Below, piece by piece: positions 1 to 9,161 of a stretch of DNA of 28,841 bases; position 1 is the first letter of the stretch, and each line of letters begins with the position of its first letter. This DNA is from Saccoglossus kowalevskii (Eukaryota > Hemichordata > Enteropneusta > Harrimaniidae): contig NW_003116949.1 in assembly GCF_000003605.2 (NCBI RefSeq), forward strand, positions 449,218-478,058, in the 5' to 3' direction. The notes beneath the pieces were generated by a model. That model was given only the letters and a program-made list of their open reading frames with translations, did no database searches and was not told the DNA's origin. The position numbers and the translations under genes were made by a program.

Positions 1-690
1 GGCGTCTGCTATTTATTTCAACCAACCAAACCATAATGGTGTTCAGCTAACGTTGTATAAAACAAGTCAACTTTAATTACCAATTAACACTAAATATAGT
101 GTCTGTTTATTACCAAATAATGTGGATTCATGTGTTTATGTAGCTATAATAAAACCACTCAAAAACTTATTTTTACCCTAATAAACAATACCGACATTTT
201 TTGTCAGTGTTTTATCTATTAGATCTTACCAATTCAAGATTGTTTATTAGATAATTAAAAGATTGAAAATTGATTGATTGATTTATAAATTGTAATTGTA
301 TGTGTAATATATAGAATCTGTTTTTTTATTAATATTATTGAACTATATTACAGATTTTGAAAACAAAAAAAAATCCATAAAATTAAAAGAAAACAAATCA
401 AAATCAACGTTATCTACTGAATAAACATACAAACTGTTTTCTTTTCATTGAAGATAATATTCAAATACTGACCAGGTCGACTAATAAACTTCATTATATA
501 AAAGATGTAGTCACACGGACAACAACCAAATAGAAGTGCAGAATGTTTTAGCTATGGTAATCTAAATAAGATATACAATGTCTTTAAGTAACGTCTTTCC
601 GTAAGTAAAACACATCAAAACAACGGTCATTACATATAACAACAGACATTTGGCATCTTTACCAAAAGGCTAACAATTTGATTAAAAAAA
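1..690. other. AT-rich non-coding stretch
   Basis: No convincing coding region, RNA gene or mobile element is visible. The sequence is strongly AT-rich with many A and T runs. A few local direct repeats (TTGATTGATTGATT near 270-285) look like simple-sequence slippage. Confidence 0.5.
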
Positions 691-694
691 AGTT

Positions 695-1290
695 TACCTC
701 TTTTGTCAATAATTTGTCAATGAGAATACCGTGCCGAATATAATCGAATGGTTTGGAAGCATCCACAAAAGTAACACACACCATGGCGTTACGTCGCTTA
801 TAATAATTTATTTAACGATTGAAAATTACTTGTCTGTGCCATATTAAAGCCAAATTGCCGGCTTATAGTAGTAAGAGAGTGATTCAGCAATCACAAATTC
901 CGCTCCTGGAATTGTTGGAATATTGACTAAAACGGTTTTCATGGGATAGCTTTATGGCGGGAATATGCCAGCCTAGCAGTAGAACAGATAGAAAACAAAA
1001 CACAGGCCCTAGAGGGCGCATAATTAAAATGAACGAAAGAAAACAGTTGTACATTCCAAATAAAGCACCTGATGTCAAACCATCAGTCAAAACTTCCTAA
1101 TCGACCATCATGTCTGTACTTAACGGCGGCTGTGAAGTAAACGCCTGTATGAATGTATTAGTGATAATACATTCATAGCGTTGTTGCCACATCTCAGCAA
1201 TCTTCACACCATCGGCACACCAACCAACTGCTACGGGCTCTGGTGATTTATTTTGATGTTTAGATATAATTTTTCCAGTTGAAATTCTGA
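695..1290 (-). mobile_element. LINE reverse-transcriptase relic (minus strand)
   Basis: Read on the minus strand, 700-775 encodes FVDASKPFDYIRHG followed by ILIDKLL. This matches the RT motif A block of non-LTR retrotransposons (F-x-D-x-S-K-A-F-D). Just upstream in the element (about 780-870), a peptide with NLALIWHRQ and YYKRRNAMV resembles the 'QFGFK-x-x-x-ST' and 'YY-x-x-RN' stretch before motif A. Farther upstream (about 1130-1240) KIAEMWQQRYE resembles the linker before the RT domain. Stops and frame changes interrupt it, so it is dead. The catalytic motif C and both ends were not found; the boundaries are approximate. Confidence 0.7.
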
Positions 1291-2288
1291 AATTCTGTCG
1301 GCTTTCTTACAAAGAACCAGTTATCTTTTTAACTTATCTCTAAAGACACTTATCATCTCGAAGAAAGTATGTGACCCATTGTTCTTCGAATGTACTAAAT
1401 TATTCCACACTGGCTTAACATATTTATTTGATGGCAAGTGCATGGAATAGACTTTTGAGCAGTACATATTAATGCAGATACAATGTCATTGCAAAATGTA
1501 TCGATTACTCAGTATGTAATTCACAGTTTTTACCCATGCAGACGATTGCATCTACTATACTGTATTTTTCTTTCAACAATAGTTTATTACATAATATTTC
1601 ATATTTTACCATAGCATGAACTATGTACCATTGTTTACAGTTCAATTTGAACTGAATAGAAAACATTATAGGAAAGGGATTGAATGTTAAGAAAATATAA
1701 TTAACAATAGTATACACAGAATCATAACAGGTAAAGATGGTAAAGCCAACTTAGTGCTAAGCAGAAATCACTGAAAGATATATAAGAAAGTAATCAGAGG
1801 TAGGAGTTCCATGTCTATTCAAACAAATTATTATTCCTTACAAAATGTTCCGTAAATAAATACTGCTCTTTTTTCACATCCGCGTTATATGCCGTTTGTC
1901 AGGTATTTCAAGACGTATAACTCTATTCCCACTATTGATAGCGATTGGTTATCCACCATTAAAATATTTATGATACCTGGTTACACCATAAGCAGGGAAA
2001 ACATTACGGGAACTGTTTTTTTGGGGAAATGCATTACCTTATATTATAACATTATAAATAATTAATATATACACATTTTAAATGCTTTTTTAGGACTATT
2101 ATACATATGATGTATTTTTAAGAAATATGATATATGTAACTATAGTCCTATTACATAAATTAAACTGTGTTCACCTGATATTAAGCTGGTAGAGCCACAT
2201 GTAGTGTGACTCTCAAACGAAAGATTAAACATAAATGATATTAAAACGATAAATTCTGCACACTCAAATATTCAAGTTTTCAGTCTAG
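1291..2288. other. 3' flank of gene 1, no gene seen
   Basis: This lies downstream of the minus-strand glycosyltransferase gene 1 and should contain its 3' UTR. I found no convincing polyadenylation hexamer close behind the stop and no protein similarity. The part nearest 1291-1430 could be more of the LINE relic (a short IISKHQNKSPEP-like peptide on the minus strand), but this is weak. Confidence 0.4.
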
Positions 2289-3791
2289 TTATTCATTGTT
2301 ATTTTTGGATAGAAGAAAAATCTTTTCCCAGGACTGAAAACATTGAAGGTTATTTTTAAATAATATGCGTTTTGCATATTTGTCTATACTTATAGTATCA
2401 TGTTTCATGTGCCTATAAACACTGTAACGATGGTCTGCCTCCCGTCTGTGCAGGATGATAACATCATCACATTGAGCGATTCGTAAATATCCGAGAGCAT
2501 CTACAAAAAACTCTCGATGAGCAAATCTTTCAAACGTTAAATCAAACCCGACCTTTCGAACTGCCTCAGTCTTTGCCATGAAGAAGTTTGTAACCATGTC
2601 TTTCAGTTTACAATTTGGAAATTCCTTGAGTGTTTTAATTGTTGTAGTTCTTTTCATGATACATCCACTGTCTTTTCCTTTGGCGTACTCAACATGAGAC
2701 CATGCGTCCTTTGTTATAGTCTCAGTGACTACTCCTTTATGTAGTATGAGTCCAGCCACTAGGTCTAGCTCAGCTGTAGGGGATTCCAGTTTCTCTACAA
2801 AACGTTCTAGGATGGTGTCACTGGTAAAAACGTAATCATCATCAACCCATAGAAAGTACTTTGTGCGCACCTGACTGACCAATAAATTCTTTCCTGCATT
2901 ATAACCTTCTAAAAACGGCATCAGAAAATGTTTAACATTGTTTCCATCAAGTTTTTGTTTCTTACAAGAATCATCGGCTATTATTATTTTTATGTTGGGA
3001 TAGAATGTTCTGACACTTGAAATAAGGCGCTTAACACACTCATATCGTTCAAATGTCTTGGATACAATAGTGACTTTGCCACTGATGTTATTATAAGGTC
3101 CTGGATCATAAAGTCTGGGTACATGACTTCTCTGGATCACAATATTAATGACGATATGAAAATTATGCATGGAAACGTCAATGTAATCTCTCTGCCTTAT
3201 ATGGTGTTGCTGACCTGTGTATATTAAGTGTGAGAGGGCGCTATTTATTTGGTCAATATTTTCTGTCTGCATTGAAATCTGACCACTGTTATTGCCTTCT
3301 ATATGCAGTAAATCTGTCATTGTGAAAGGCTCTACATAAATGTGTCCTAATGAATTTCTGGAAGTTAGTGTTATTCTCAAGTGTTTACTTGCTTTCAGCA
3401 CAGAGTCTACTTCGATACCAACAACACGAACGGAGCTTAGAGGCTCGACAGTTATTCCAGATCCCAGGTATCGTATAGGGGACATAGCTGGACACAGTGT
3501 CATTGGTTCAGCCATTTTGTTTTCTTGTCTCTCCCATTCCATATATTCTCTTTTCTGTCTGTGGCGAGTGTTCATGTCAAGAGACCTAATAGTTGGTTCT
3601 AGACATGAACATTTGCTGCCTTGCTCGAATTCCATATTCTGTTTTAGACTGTACATAGTTATATTTGATTTAAAGTTCTTCATCACTGGTAACATTTCTG
3701 GAATCGACACCGGTTTATATAAAATGATAAAATTCAATCCAGTCAGACAGAGTACAATTACACGTAAGTAATTACCCATGCGCATAGTCAT
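2289..3791 (-). CDS. B4GALNT1-like: Beta-1,4-N-acetylgalactosaminyltransferase-like (GT12), gene 1
   Basis: Predicted 500-residue Golgi type II membrane glycosyltransferase, likely transferring GalNAc from UDP-GalNAc to a glycan acceptor. Seen: a short N-terminal cytosolic tail, one hydrophobic anchor (about residues 8-26), then a charged stem (QKREYMEWERQENK, about 79-92). SPIRYLGSGITVEPL follows at about 104-118. The catalytic GT-A-like part starts near 238 (KVTIVSKTFERYECVKRLI), has ADDS at 273-276 and the metal-binding DDD in FLWVDDDYVF at 317-319. It ends with NFFMAKTEAVRKVGF and FAHREFFVDALG. Length fits B4GALNT1/2 (about 500-560 residues). The start is the first ATG after a splice acceptor (AG at 3807-3808), 15 nt away as in genes 2 and 3. 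It is the most diverged intact copy: it has DDDY where the others have DDDF, and differs most at residues 130-200. GT12 membership is firm by motif; the acceptor is unknown. Confidence 0.9.
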   Translation of the reverse strand: MTMRMGNYLRVIVLCLTGLNFIILYKPVSIPEMLPVMKNFKSNITMYSLKQNMEFEQGSKCSCLEPTIRSLDMNTRHRQKREYMEWERQENKMAEPMTLCPAMSPIRYLGSGITVEPLSSVRVVGIEVDSVLKASKHLRITLTSRNSLGHIYVEPFTMTDLLHIEGNNSGQISMQTENIDQINSALSHLIYTGQQHHIRQRDYIDVSMHNFHIVINIVIQRSHVPRLYDPGPYNNISGKVTIVSKTFERYECVKRLISSVRTFYPNIKIIIADDSCKKQKLDGNNVKHFLMPFLEGYNAGKNLLVSQVRTKYFLWVDDDYVFTSDTILERFVEKLESPTAELDLVAGLILHKGVVTETITKDAWSHVEYAKGKDSGCIMKRTTTIKTLKEFPNCKLKDMVTNFFMAKTEAVRKVGFDLTFERFAHREFFVDALGYLRIAQCDDVIILHRREADHRYSVYRHMKHDTISIDKYAKRILFKNNLQCFQSWEKIFLLSKNNNE

Positions 3792-3806
3792 GGTATTAGG
3801 AGAGGT

Positions 3807-4867
3807 CTGGAGAAATAGAAAAACTGATTAATGTCAAAATATGGCAACAAGTATACACTACATCTTTGTTGTATATTGTTTATTTCTATCTATCAATAAT
3901 AACATGTGTTTTTATTATAACCCCATCGGTGTTAGTATTTATTCACATGGAGAGTTTGAAACACTTTAAGAACTATCGTGATCTTCAACCTAAGTTCAGT
4001 CAATATTGTGTTTGATTCATTGACGTTGGAACAGGTTTATAAGCTTTTGTTTGACTTTGACCTTATTATATACAAAAATACAATACGCACCATACTACTG
4101 CATTCTTTGTTTATGATTAAATAAATTTATATTAAATAATATATTAGCATATCATGGTTTTCTTTCAAAAATTTACCAATGCCTGTGTATTTTGAGTTGT
4201 TTAAATATGAAAATGAATGATACATGCGACGCAGTATTTTGGAAAGTGTGGGACATTTTGTCATCATATTTTGAAAGCTTAATTTGCAGCATTGCTAGTG
4301 TACCACAAAACTCATATAGACGCATGGAGACAAGTACGAAATAGATATTTAAAATCGGTTCTTTAAACACCAGTACGTAGATCATTTAGATCAAAACTGC
4401 ATTTTATGCACTAAATTATTCCCATCGATGCCTGAGACATTTACATTGATCGACCAGTCATATAATACCAGTTCGTGGATTACGTAAATTCGCATTGACG
4501 ATTAATTGGTACGCAATGACAGTGGGGCTAACGCAATCAAGAACGGACAGTTAACCAAGTATGCTGCATTTGATTTCAAATTTCTGATCAACTCGAAGGT
4601 ACCATTCTTTGTTCTATTTCTAGTACTGTTTCGTTGGATGGAGTTGTTATATATAAAATACAAATACCGTTGAGTGACAGATATGAAATCAACTGCCAGG
4701 ACAAGGTTTTATGTAAGCTGGGAATTAAATATAGCTAAAATTATCTCTTCCTTGGTTTCCACTGTATAATCACAAAACGTAGGCACCAGAAACCGATTCG
4801 ATTTTTTCACTTTGTATGTTTAGAACGATTTAAAATCGTTTTGCTAAAATATCACAAAAGGCCTTAC
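3807..4867 (-). other. Predicted 5'-UTR intron of gene 1
   Basis: On the minus strand a donor reads ATACCAG|GTAAGG (GT at 4867-4866) and the acceptor reads TTCTATTTCTCCAG (AG at 3808-3807), giving about 1061 bp. The exon after it has 15 nt of leader (3806-3792) and then the start codon. The donor context TTTTCATTC...ACCAG|GTAAGG is nearly the same as in the gene 2 locus. Intron sequence from about 4190 to 4867 is recognisably homologous to 26082-26640 in inverted orientation. No transcript evidence is available. Confidence 0.65.
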
Positions 4868-5490
4868 CTGGTATACTGAATGAAAACTCTATTTCTTTAA
4901 CCAGTTATGCACGTTGTTGACGTGTTTCAAAATACTACAATTACAGGCAACATCGATCGTCACGCTGATCACTTTCTAGTTCACGAAATATAATCCTCGT
5001 ACAGTTGTGATTCAATCAATTGCTAGGTAATGCGCACAGCGCGGTAATGCGTTCAATTGTGACAGAAACTCCAGTGAACTTTGCTTCACACTCTGTATAC
5101 TGTATACTATTAGTGAATATACAGTTCTAGGACGTGTGTTTTTGGTCGCACCCTGTCCCTGTTTTGATTGAAACAGTATAGGAAAGACAATGGGTAAGCC
5201 AACAATCACACCTTGCAAAGTTGCAAAAAGCGTGTCCAAAATGTTTAAATTATGACACAACATGGCACAGAAAGCAAACGGTAGTTGAGATATCGTTGAA
5301 AACTCTGCCACGCTGTTTTCTCCGTCTAATTGAGTAATGCAAGAAAGTATATGATACAATGGACGCAATTATATAATGCGTCGTCCCGTTTTTCCGATGT
5401 TGCGTTCTTTAGTTCTACGAAGAACTTGAAATACAAGCATATGGACGCTTCTCAGCAAATACAATTCACAAAGCCTTTAATATATTTCTG
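4868..5490 (-). other. Presumed first-exon and promoter region of gene 1, with membrane-protein-like ORF
   Basis: On the minus strand this block ends at the gene 1 donor and should hold its non-coding first exon. It is homologous to 12012-12636 (plus) and, more weakly, to the regions upstream of genes 2 and 3. An open frame of about 118 codons (5368-5012) carries a hydrophobic stretch (GVIVGLPIVFPILF) and TKNTRPRTVYSLIVYS. The same frame in the 12 kb copy keeps FSTIS, TFAFY and KNTRPRTVYSLI with an apparent 9-nt indel and several silent changes, which hints that the block was once coding. I do not recognise the protein. The ORF has no ATG supported by context, and its relation to gene 1 transcription is unknown. 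Confidence 0.4.
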
Positions 5491-6067
5491 GGATTAACTT
5501 CGAATTACGTAATGTTTGCATAATTAATGGTAGTAGTGGGTAGTACATCACCTCGGCCACAATTTTCACATTTCTCCGTTCTAGTATTACGCAATAAAAT
5601 ATGGTTGTACCGAGAACACACCAAAATACGCATGAAGGCAGTACAGCTGTCAAATCGAGCGAGGCGTACCATACTGCTTGAGTGCATATTTTGCGGCATT
5701 CTTTTGATAACCTTTGATATGCTTGCAATAATAATTTAATGAGAGATGTCGTCCTGAAATGGCATTGAAAAACTGTTTGCGCTGTGCATATGTTTGCGTT
5801 CTGTGACAAGATTATATTGTCGTCACCCTATGGCGATTCTTTGAACGATTTAGGCAAAAGTAATTTTTCGAATACTACGTTAACAAGCCGCGTTAATATT
5901 AATGGACGAGTAGCGGAGGTCGATGCCATTTCATACTGCTTGATTGCACACTGTCCGGTATTGTTATACATCTCTGGTCGTAGCAGCAAACCAATTAGAG
6001 ATAACATTGAGCTAAAGAAAACTATTTCCAGCCACATTGATCTCGCGTTGTATTTTATACTTTTCAA
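5477..6067 (-). pseudogene. Broken multi-pass membrane-protein-like ORF upstream of gene 1
   Basis: Reading minus from 6067 to 5477 gives about 197 codons in one frame, interrupted by a single TAG near 5828. Before the stop there is a hydrophobic segment (MWLEIVFFSSMLSLIGLLL) and a basic loop. After it come an amphipathic stretch (SLIKLLLQAYQRLSKE), a second hydrophobic segment (VLPSCVFWCVLGTTIFYC), and PLLPLIM. The frame ends at LIPEIY-stop. This layout resembles part of a multi-pass receptor or channel, and an invertebrate gustatory-receptor-like protein is one guess, but no diagnostic motif is seen. No good ATG precedes the first hydrophobic segment. It could be the 5' part of the gene whose 3' part lies at 5368-5012, or chance open sequence. 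Confidence 0.3.
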
Positions 6068-6434
6068 TATTGCATTTTAAATCAATATTTTGGTTGAACA
6101 TCCCACAGTTTGTAAAAAAAATAGTTTTATATGTCAATATAACACAAGATTAAAACTTCAATTTACATAAAATTAAAACAACAACCCTTATACAAATTGG
6201 ATTATAGAATTATTCCCAAAAGAAAGTTTTTTTTCCTCTTGATCTACCTAAAAAATGGTCTGCAATAAGGAGTATGTTTTTTCTGGAATCAATGTATTGT
6301 TAAGAATTTGCATTCTTTGGATGTCTAATAAATATCTAAAATTTGCCAAGGAAGTGGGATGGCATGGTGCTTTATAGAAACATATAATCGATACGATACA
6401 ACATCAGTTGCATTATGTGTGTGTTGCTGGTTAT

Positions 6435-6604
6435 TTATTCAATTGAAAAAATTGTTTCCCAGGACTGAAAGCACTGAAGATTATTTTTAAATGATATACG
6501 TTTTGCATATTGTGCTATAATTTGTTTCATATGACCCATAACACTATACCAATGTGTATATTTTCGTCTATGCAGGGTGATGACATCGTCACATTGAGCG
6601 ATTC
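6435..6604 (-). pseudogene. C-terminal stub of a GT12 glycosyltransferase copy
   Basis: The minus strand encodes IAQCDDVITLHRRK, then YAKRISFKNNLQCFQSWE, and an in-frame TAA at 6437-6435. This matches about the last 55 residues of genes 1-3. The frame is intact and the stop sits near the family position, yet homology ends abruptly at about 6604. Sequence beyond it bears no relation to the enzyme and leads into a tandem repeat. It is therefore a truncated relic whose 5' nine-tenths were deleted or replaced. CDDV and the terminal SWE are kept, so decay is modest, but no catalytic core remains. Confidence 0.85.
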
Positions 6605-6660
6605 CAAAAAACAGCCCACAAGCAGCCTATCGGCTGATATAGCTCCGCTGTTAGCAATTC

Positions 6661-7050
6661 ACATTTCAATTAAATAACAGAAGATATCATTAGAAAATGA
6701 ACAATATGTAGATTTGCTGTTTTTAACAAGAATTCAAAAATATCACTTTTTACCAAAAATGACAAAAATTATCATCAAAATTAGATAATTGAAGATATCA
6801 CCACGAAATTAACAAATCTGGAGGTCCACATGTAGTACCTATAATATGTAATATAAAAGCAATCGGACTTGTAGTTTTTAACAAGAAGTCACAAAATATC
6901 ACATTTTACTAAAAATCACAAAAATATTCATCAAAACTAGAGAATTGAAGACATCATCACGAAATAACCACATCTGAGAGAGGTACACATGTAGTAACTA
7001 TATATGTAATATCAAAGCAATTGGCCTTGCAGCTTTTAACAAGAAGTATA
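6661..7050. repeat. ~150-160 bp imperfect tandem repeat, two full and two partial units
   Basis: Two neighbouring units (about 6713-6864 and 6865-7024) align along their length. Each has TTTTTAACAAGAA near the start, ATCATCAAAA or ATCAAAACTAG, GAAGA-ATCA-CACGAAAT, a CACATGTAGTA block and AAGCAAT at the end. Partial units flank them at 6661-6712 and 7025-7050. Units differ by many substitutions and small indels, so the array is old. It starts close to the breakpoint of the truncated glycosyltransferase stub. It could be the body of a SINE- or MITE-like element. Confidence 0.65.
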
Positions 7051-7227
7051 GGAATTATCTTTGCCTGGCATCAACAAATTTTAGTTCCATTGGGGCATAA
7101 GAAATCTGATAGATTCATTTCAAAAAAGTTAATTGTTAGCAACAATGGCAATCAACTTAGAAACATGGAAAAACGTGTCATTTTTTTACGGGGACTATGG
7201 AATCTAAGGAAATTAATAAACTGATTA

Positions 7228-7758
7228 CACGACGTGCTTGTAATATGCCCTCGTAATTTGTCTGCAGTAGTATTTAATGCTATTACATGGAACTTTGTAA
7301 TATACGTAGGTTTCACTGTGTAATATTCACAAAAAAATGCAACAGGGGCGTATAAATTGAATTTGTAAATTTCGGTATTAGCACAGATCACCATGTGACA
7401 GAAGAAAACCACGACAATGAAATGGATGCTTCCAAATGCAACCATGGAAACCAGGTCCATGAATGTATGTGAGGCATATAAATTATCTGCAAATGTTACT
7501 GTGCAGATTAAACAGCCATTCCACAATGAGCGTGAAATAAAGCTCAGTGGAATCTCCACATTCCTGCAATATTTAAACCTCTGTGAAAGCAACACCTGGA
7601 TATTGCATGTATCACAACTGACACAGTAAGGATTATATCTACTGCAGTGAAAGCTAATGTGATTTTTTTCGATTGTCATGTTTAATACAAATTTTGAAGC
7701 ACGTCGTCTAAAACGGGATTGCAGTAGATAATCAAACCGTTTTCATTCAAATTACCAG
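7228..7758 (+). other. Presumed promoter and non-coding first exon of gene 2
   Basis: The stretch ends at ATTACCAG|GTAAGG, a strong donor, and is homologous to two other blocks: 15640-16365 upstream of gene 3 and, inverted, 4868-5200 upstream of gene 1. Matching landmarks are CACTGTGTAATATTCAC, CACAATGAGCGTGAAATAAAG, GGATTATATCTACT, TTTCGATTGTCATG and GTTTTCATTC. The gene-sense strand is full of stops, so it is not coding in that sense. The opposite strand holds an open frame of 175 codons (7679-7152). The transcription start cannot be placed. Confidence 0.5.
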
Positions 7759-9146
7759 GTAAGGTCATATTATACTATATAAATGTAGTAGGTAATCACA
7801 TGCAATTAATCAGACGTTTCGTAACTTATCTTCATGATAAATATTAATAGAAAGAATGAGAGATGGTGGAAAAATATACAAAATTGTAATCATAGTAAAT
7901 GACGTTCTTTCCAAATCAGAAAATATTTTGATTTATATGCATCTATATTCGCATTTGATTTATATGCAACAACACAAACCCAAGAAATAGTATTATGCAA
8001 CCTAGAGTATTGTGGCCTGATAAAATGGTAAATTGCAAATGTTCAGTAAAGCGATCCACTAGCTGATGCAGTGTCAAATCAATACAAAATATCCCGCATT
8101 TACTACATGTAATATACTAAACCACAATATTGACGAGACAGCTGATTCTACTATCGCTTGCAACAGTAACGTTATGACCAGAAACACAAGTGGAATCCAC
8201 AATAAAGGGCATGTGTCACACCTCAGAGGATCACAAGGAATAGAGCCATACATTTTACATAAATTACACAACCAATTATGAAATTATCTTAGAATATCCT
8301 TAGAGTTGCTTACCAGTCATTTACATTATACTGGACGTCAAAACATTTATCACAGAAAATGGCACAACGTTGCAAATGATCAATGCAGCAAAACCACTAT
8401 TCATCTATTAATATGCAAATTAGTTAGCATTATTGTTCTAATTCAGGCATCACAAATCATCAATAAAATAAGTACTACTCAGTGAGCACTCTTCAGATTC
8501 CTCCACTTTTTGTGGAGATTTTAGAAATAATATATATGAACTCAAAATTAACATTTGTGCTACACATTCTGACGAACTGAACCGAATGTTAAAATGAACA
8601 ACATATTTCGGTGAAAATACTATTGGTGAAAATATTTAAAAAAAAGTGAAGCAAAATCACTGAGATTATTATATGTCCCATGTTTGATTTATGTTGCATG
8701 TTACACTGTACCATCTACAAGGCAATGGTGGAACCAGTATTATATTTAATCCCCTGGTATTCACCAATTTTAAAGGTAAAATTGTAACTTTGTGATATTT
8801 TAACAATACTGTCAAATAATTCTAAAAGTTAAAATATTAAAGTTGGCACGCCGGCAATGTTACATACAAGGGAATCTCACCTATAGCCATTTATCAGCTA
8901 ATATAAATCTCTATAATATATTTCTTGATAGTCCCACAAGTATAAATAACAGAATATTTGTTATCTCTTAGCGAATTTTAATTTAATAATTATATATAAG
9001 ATACAGTTTTATGCTATTGTTTGATAATTTCTTACAGTTAATACTTGCAAGAAATAACAAAATATTTCTTTTGCATTTGAGCATATTTATAAAATAAGAA
9101 TTCAATATTGTGCATTTTGACATGATACAGTTTGTTTTATTTCCAG
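7759..9146 (+). other. Predicted 5'-UTR intron of gene 2
   Basis: Donor ACCAG|GTAAGG at 7759 and acceptor TTTGTTTTATTTCCAG (AG 9145-9146) bound an intron of about 1388 bp. The acceptor is nearly identical to that of gene 3. Parts of the intron (for example 8031-8056, TTGCAAATGTTCAGTAAAGCG) match the gene 3 intron near 16690-16712. A minus-strand frame at 8271-8074 has a hydrophobic run (PLLWIPLVFLVITLLLQ) but nothing else supports it as a gene. Confidence 0.65.
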
Positions 9147-9161
9147 TCATATGGTATTGCC

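Noticed and set aside
3340-3771. 143-codon plus-strand frame inside gene 1
   Set aside because: It is the antisense shadow of the glycosyltransferase coding sequence; no independent support.
8074-8271. Minus-strand 65-codon hydrophobic frame (PLLWIPLVFLVITLLLQ) in the gene 2 intron
   Set aside because: One hydrophobic run only, no start context, splice partner or conserved copy in the gene 3 intron.
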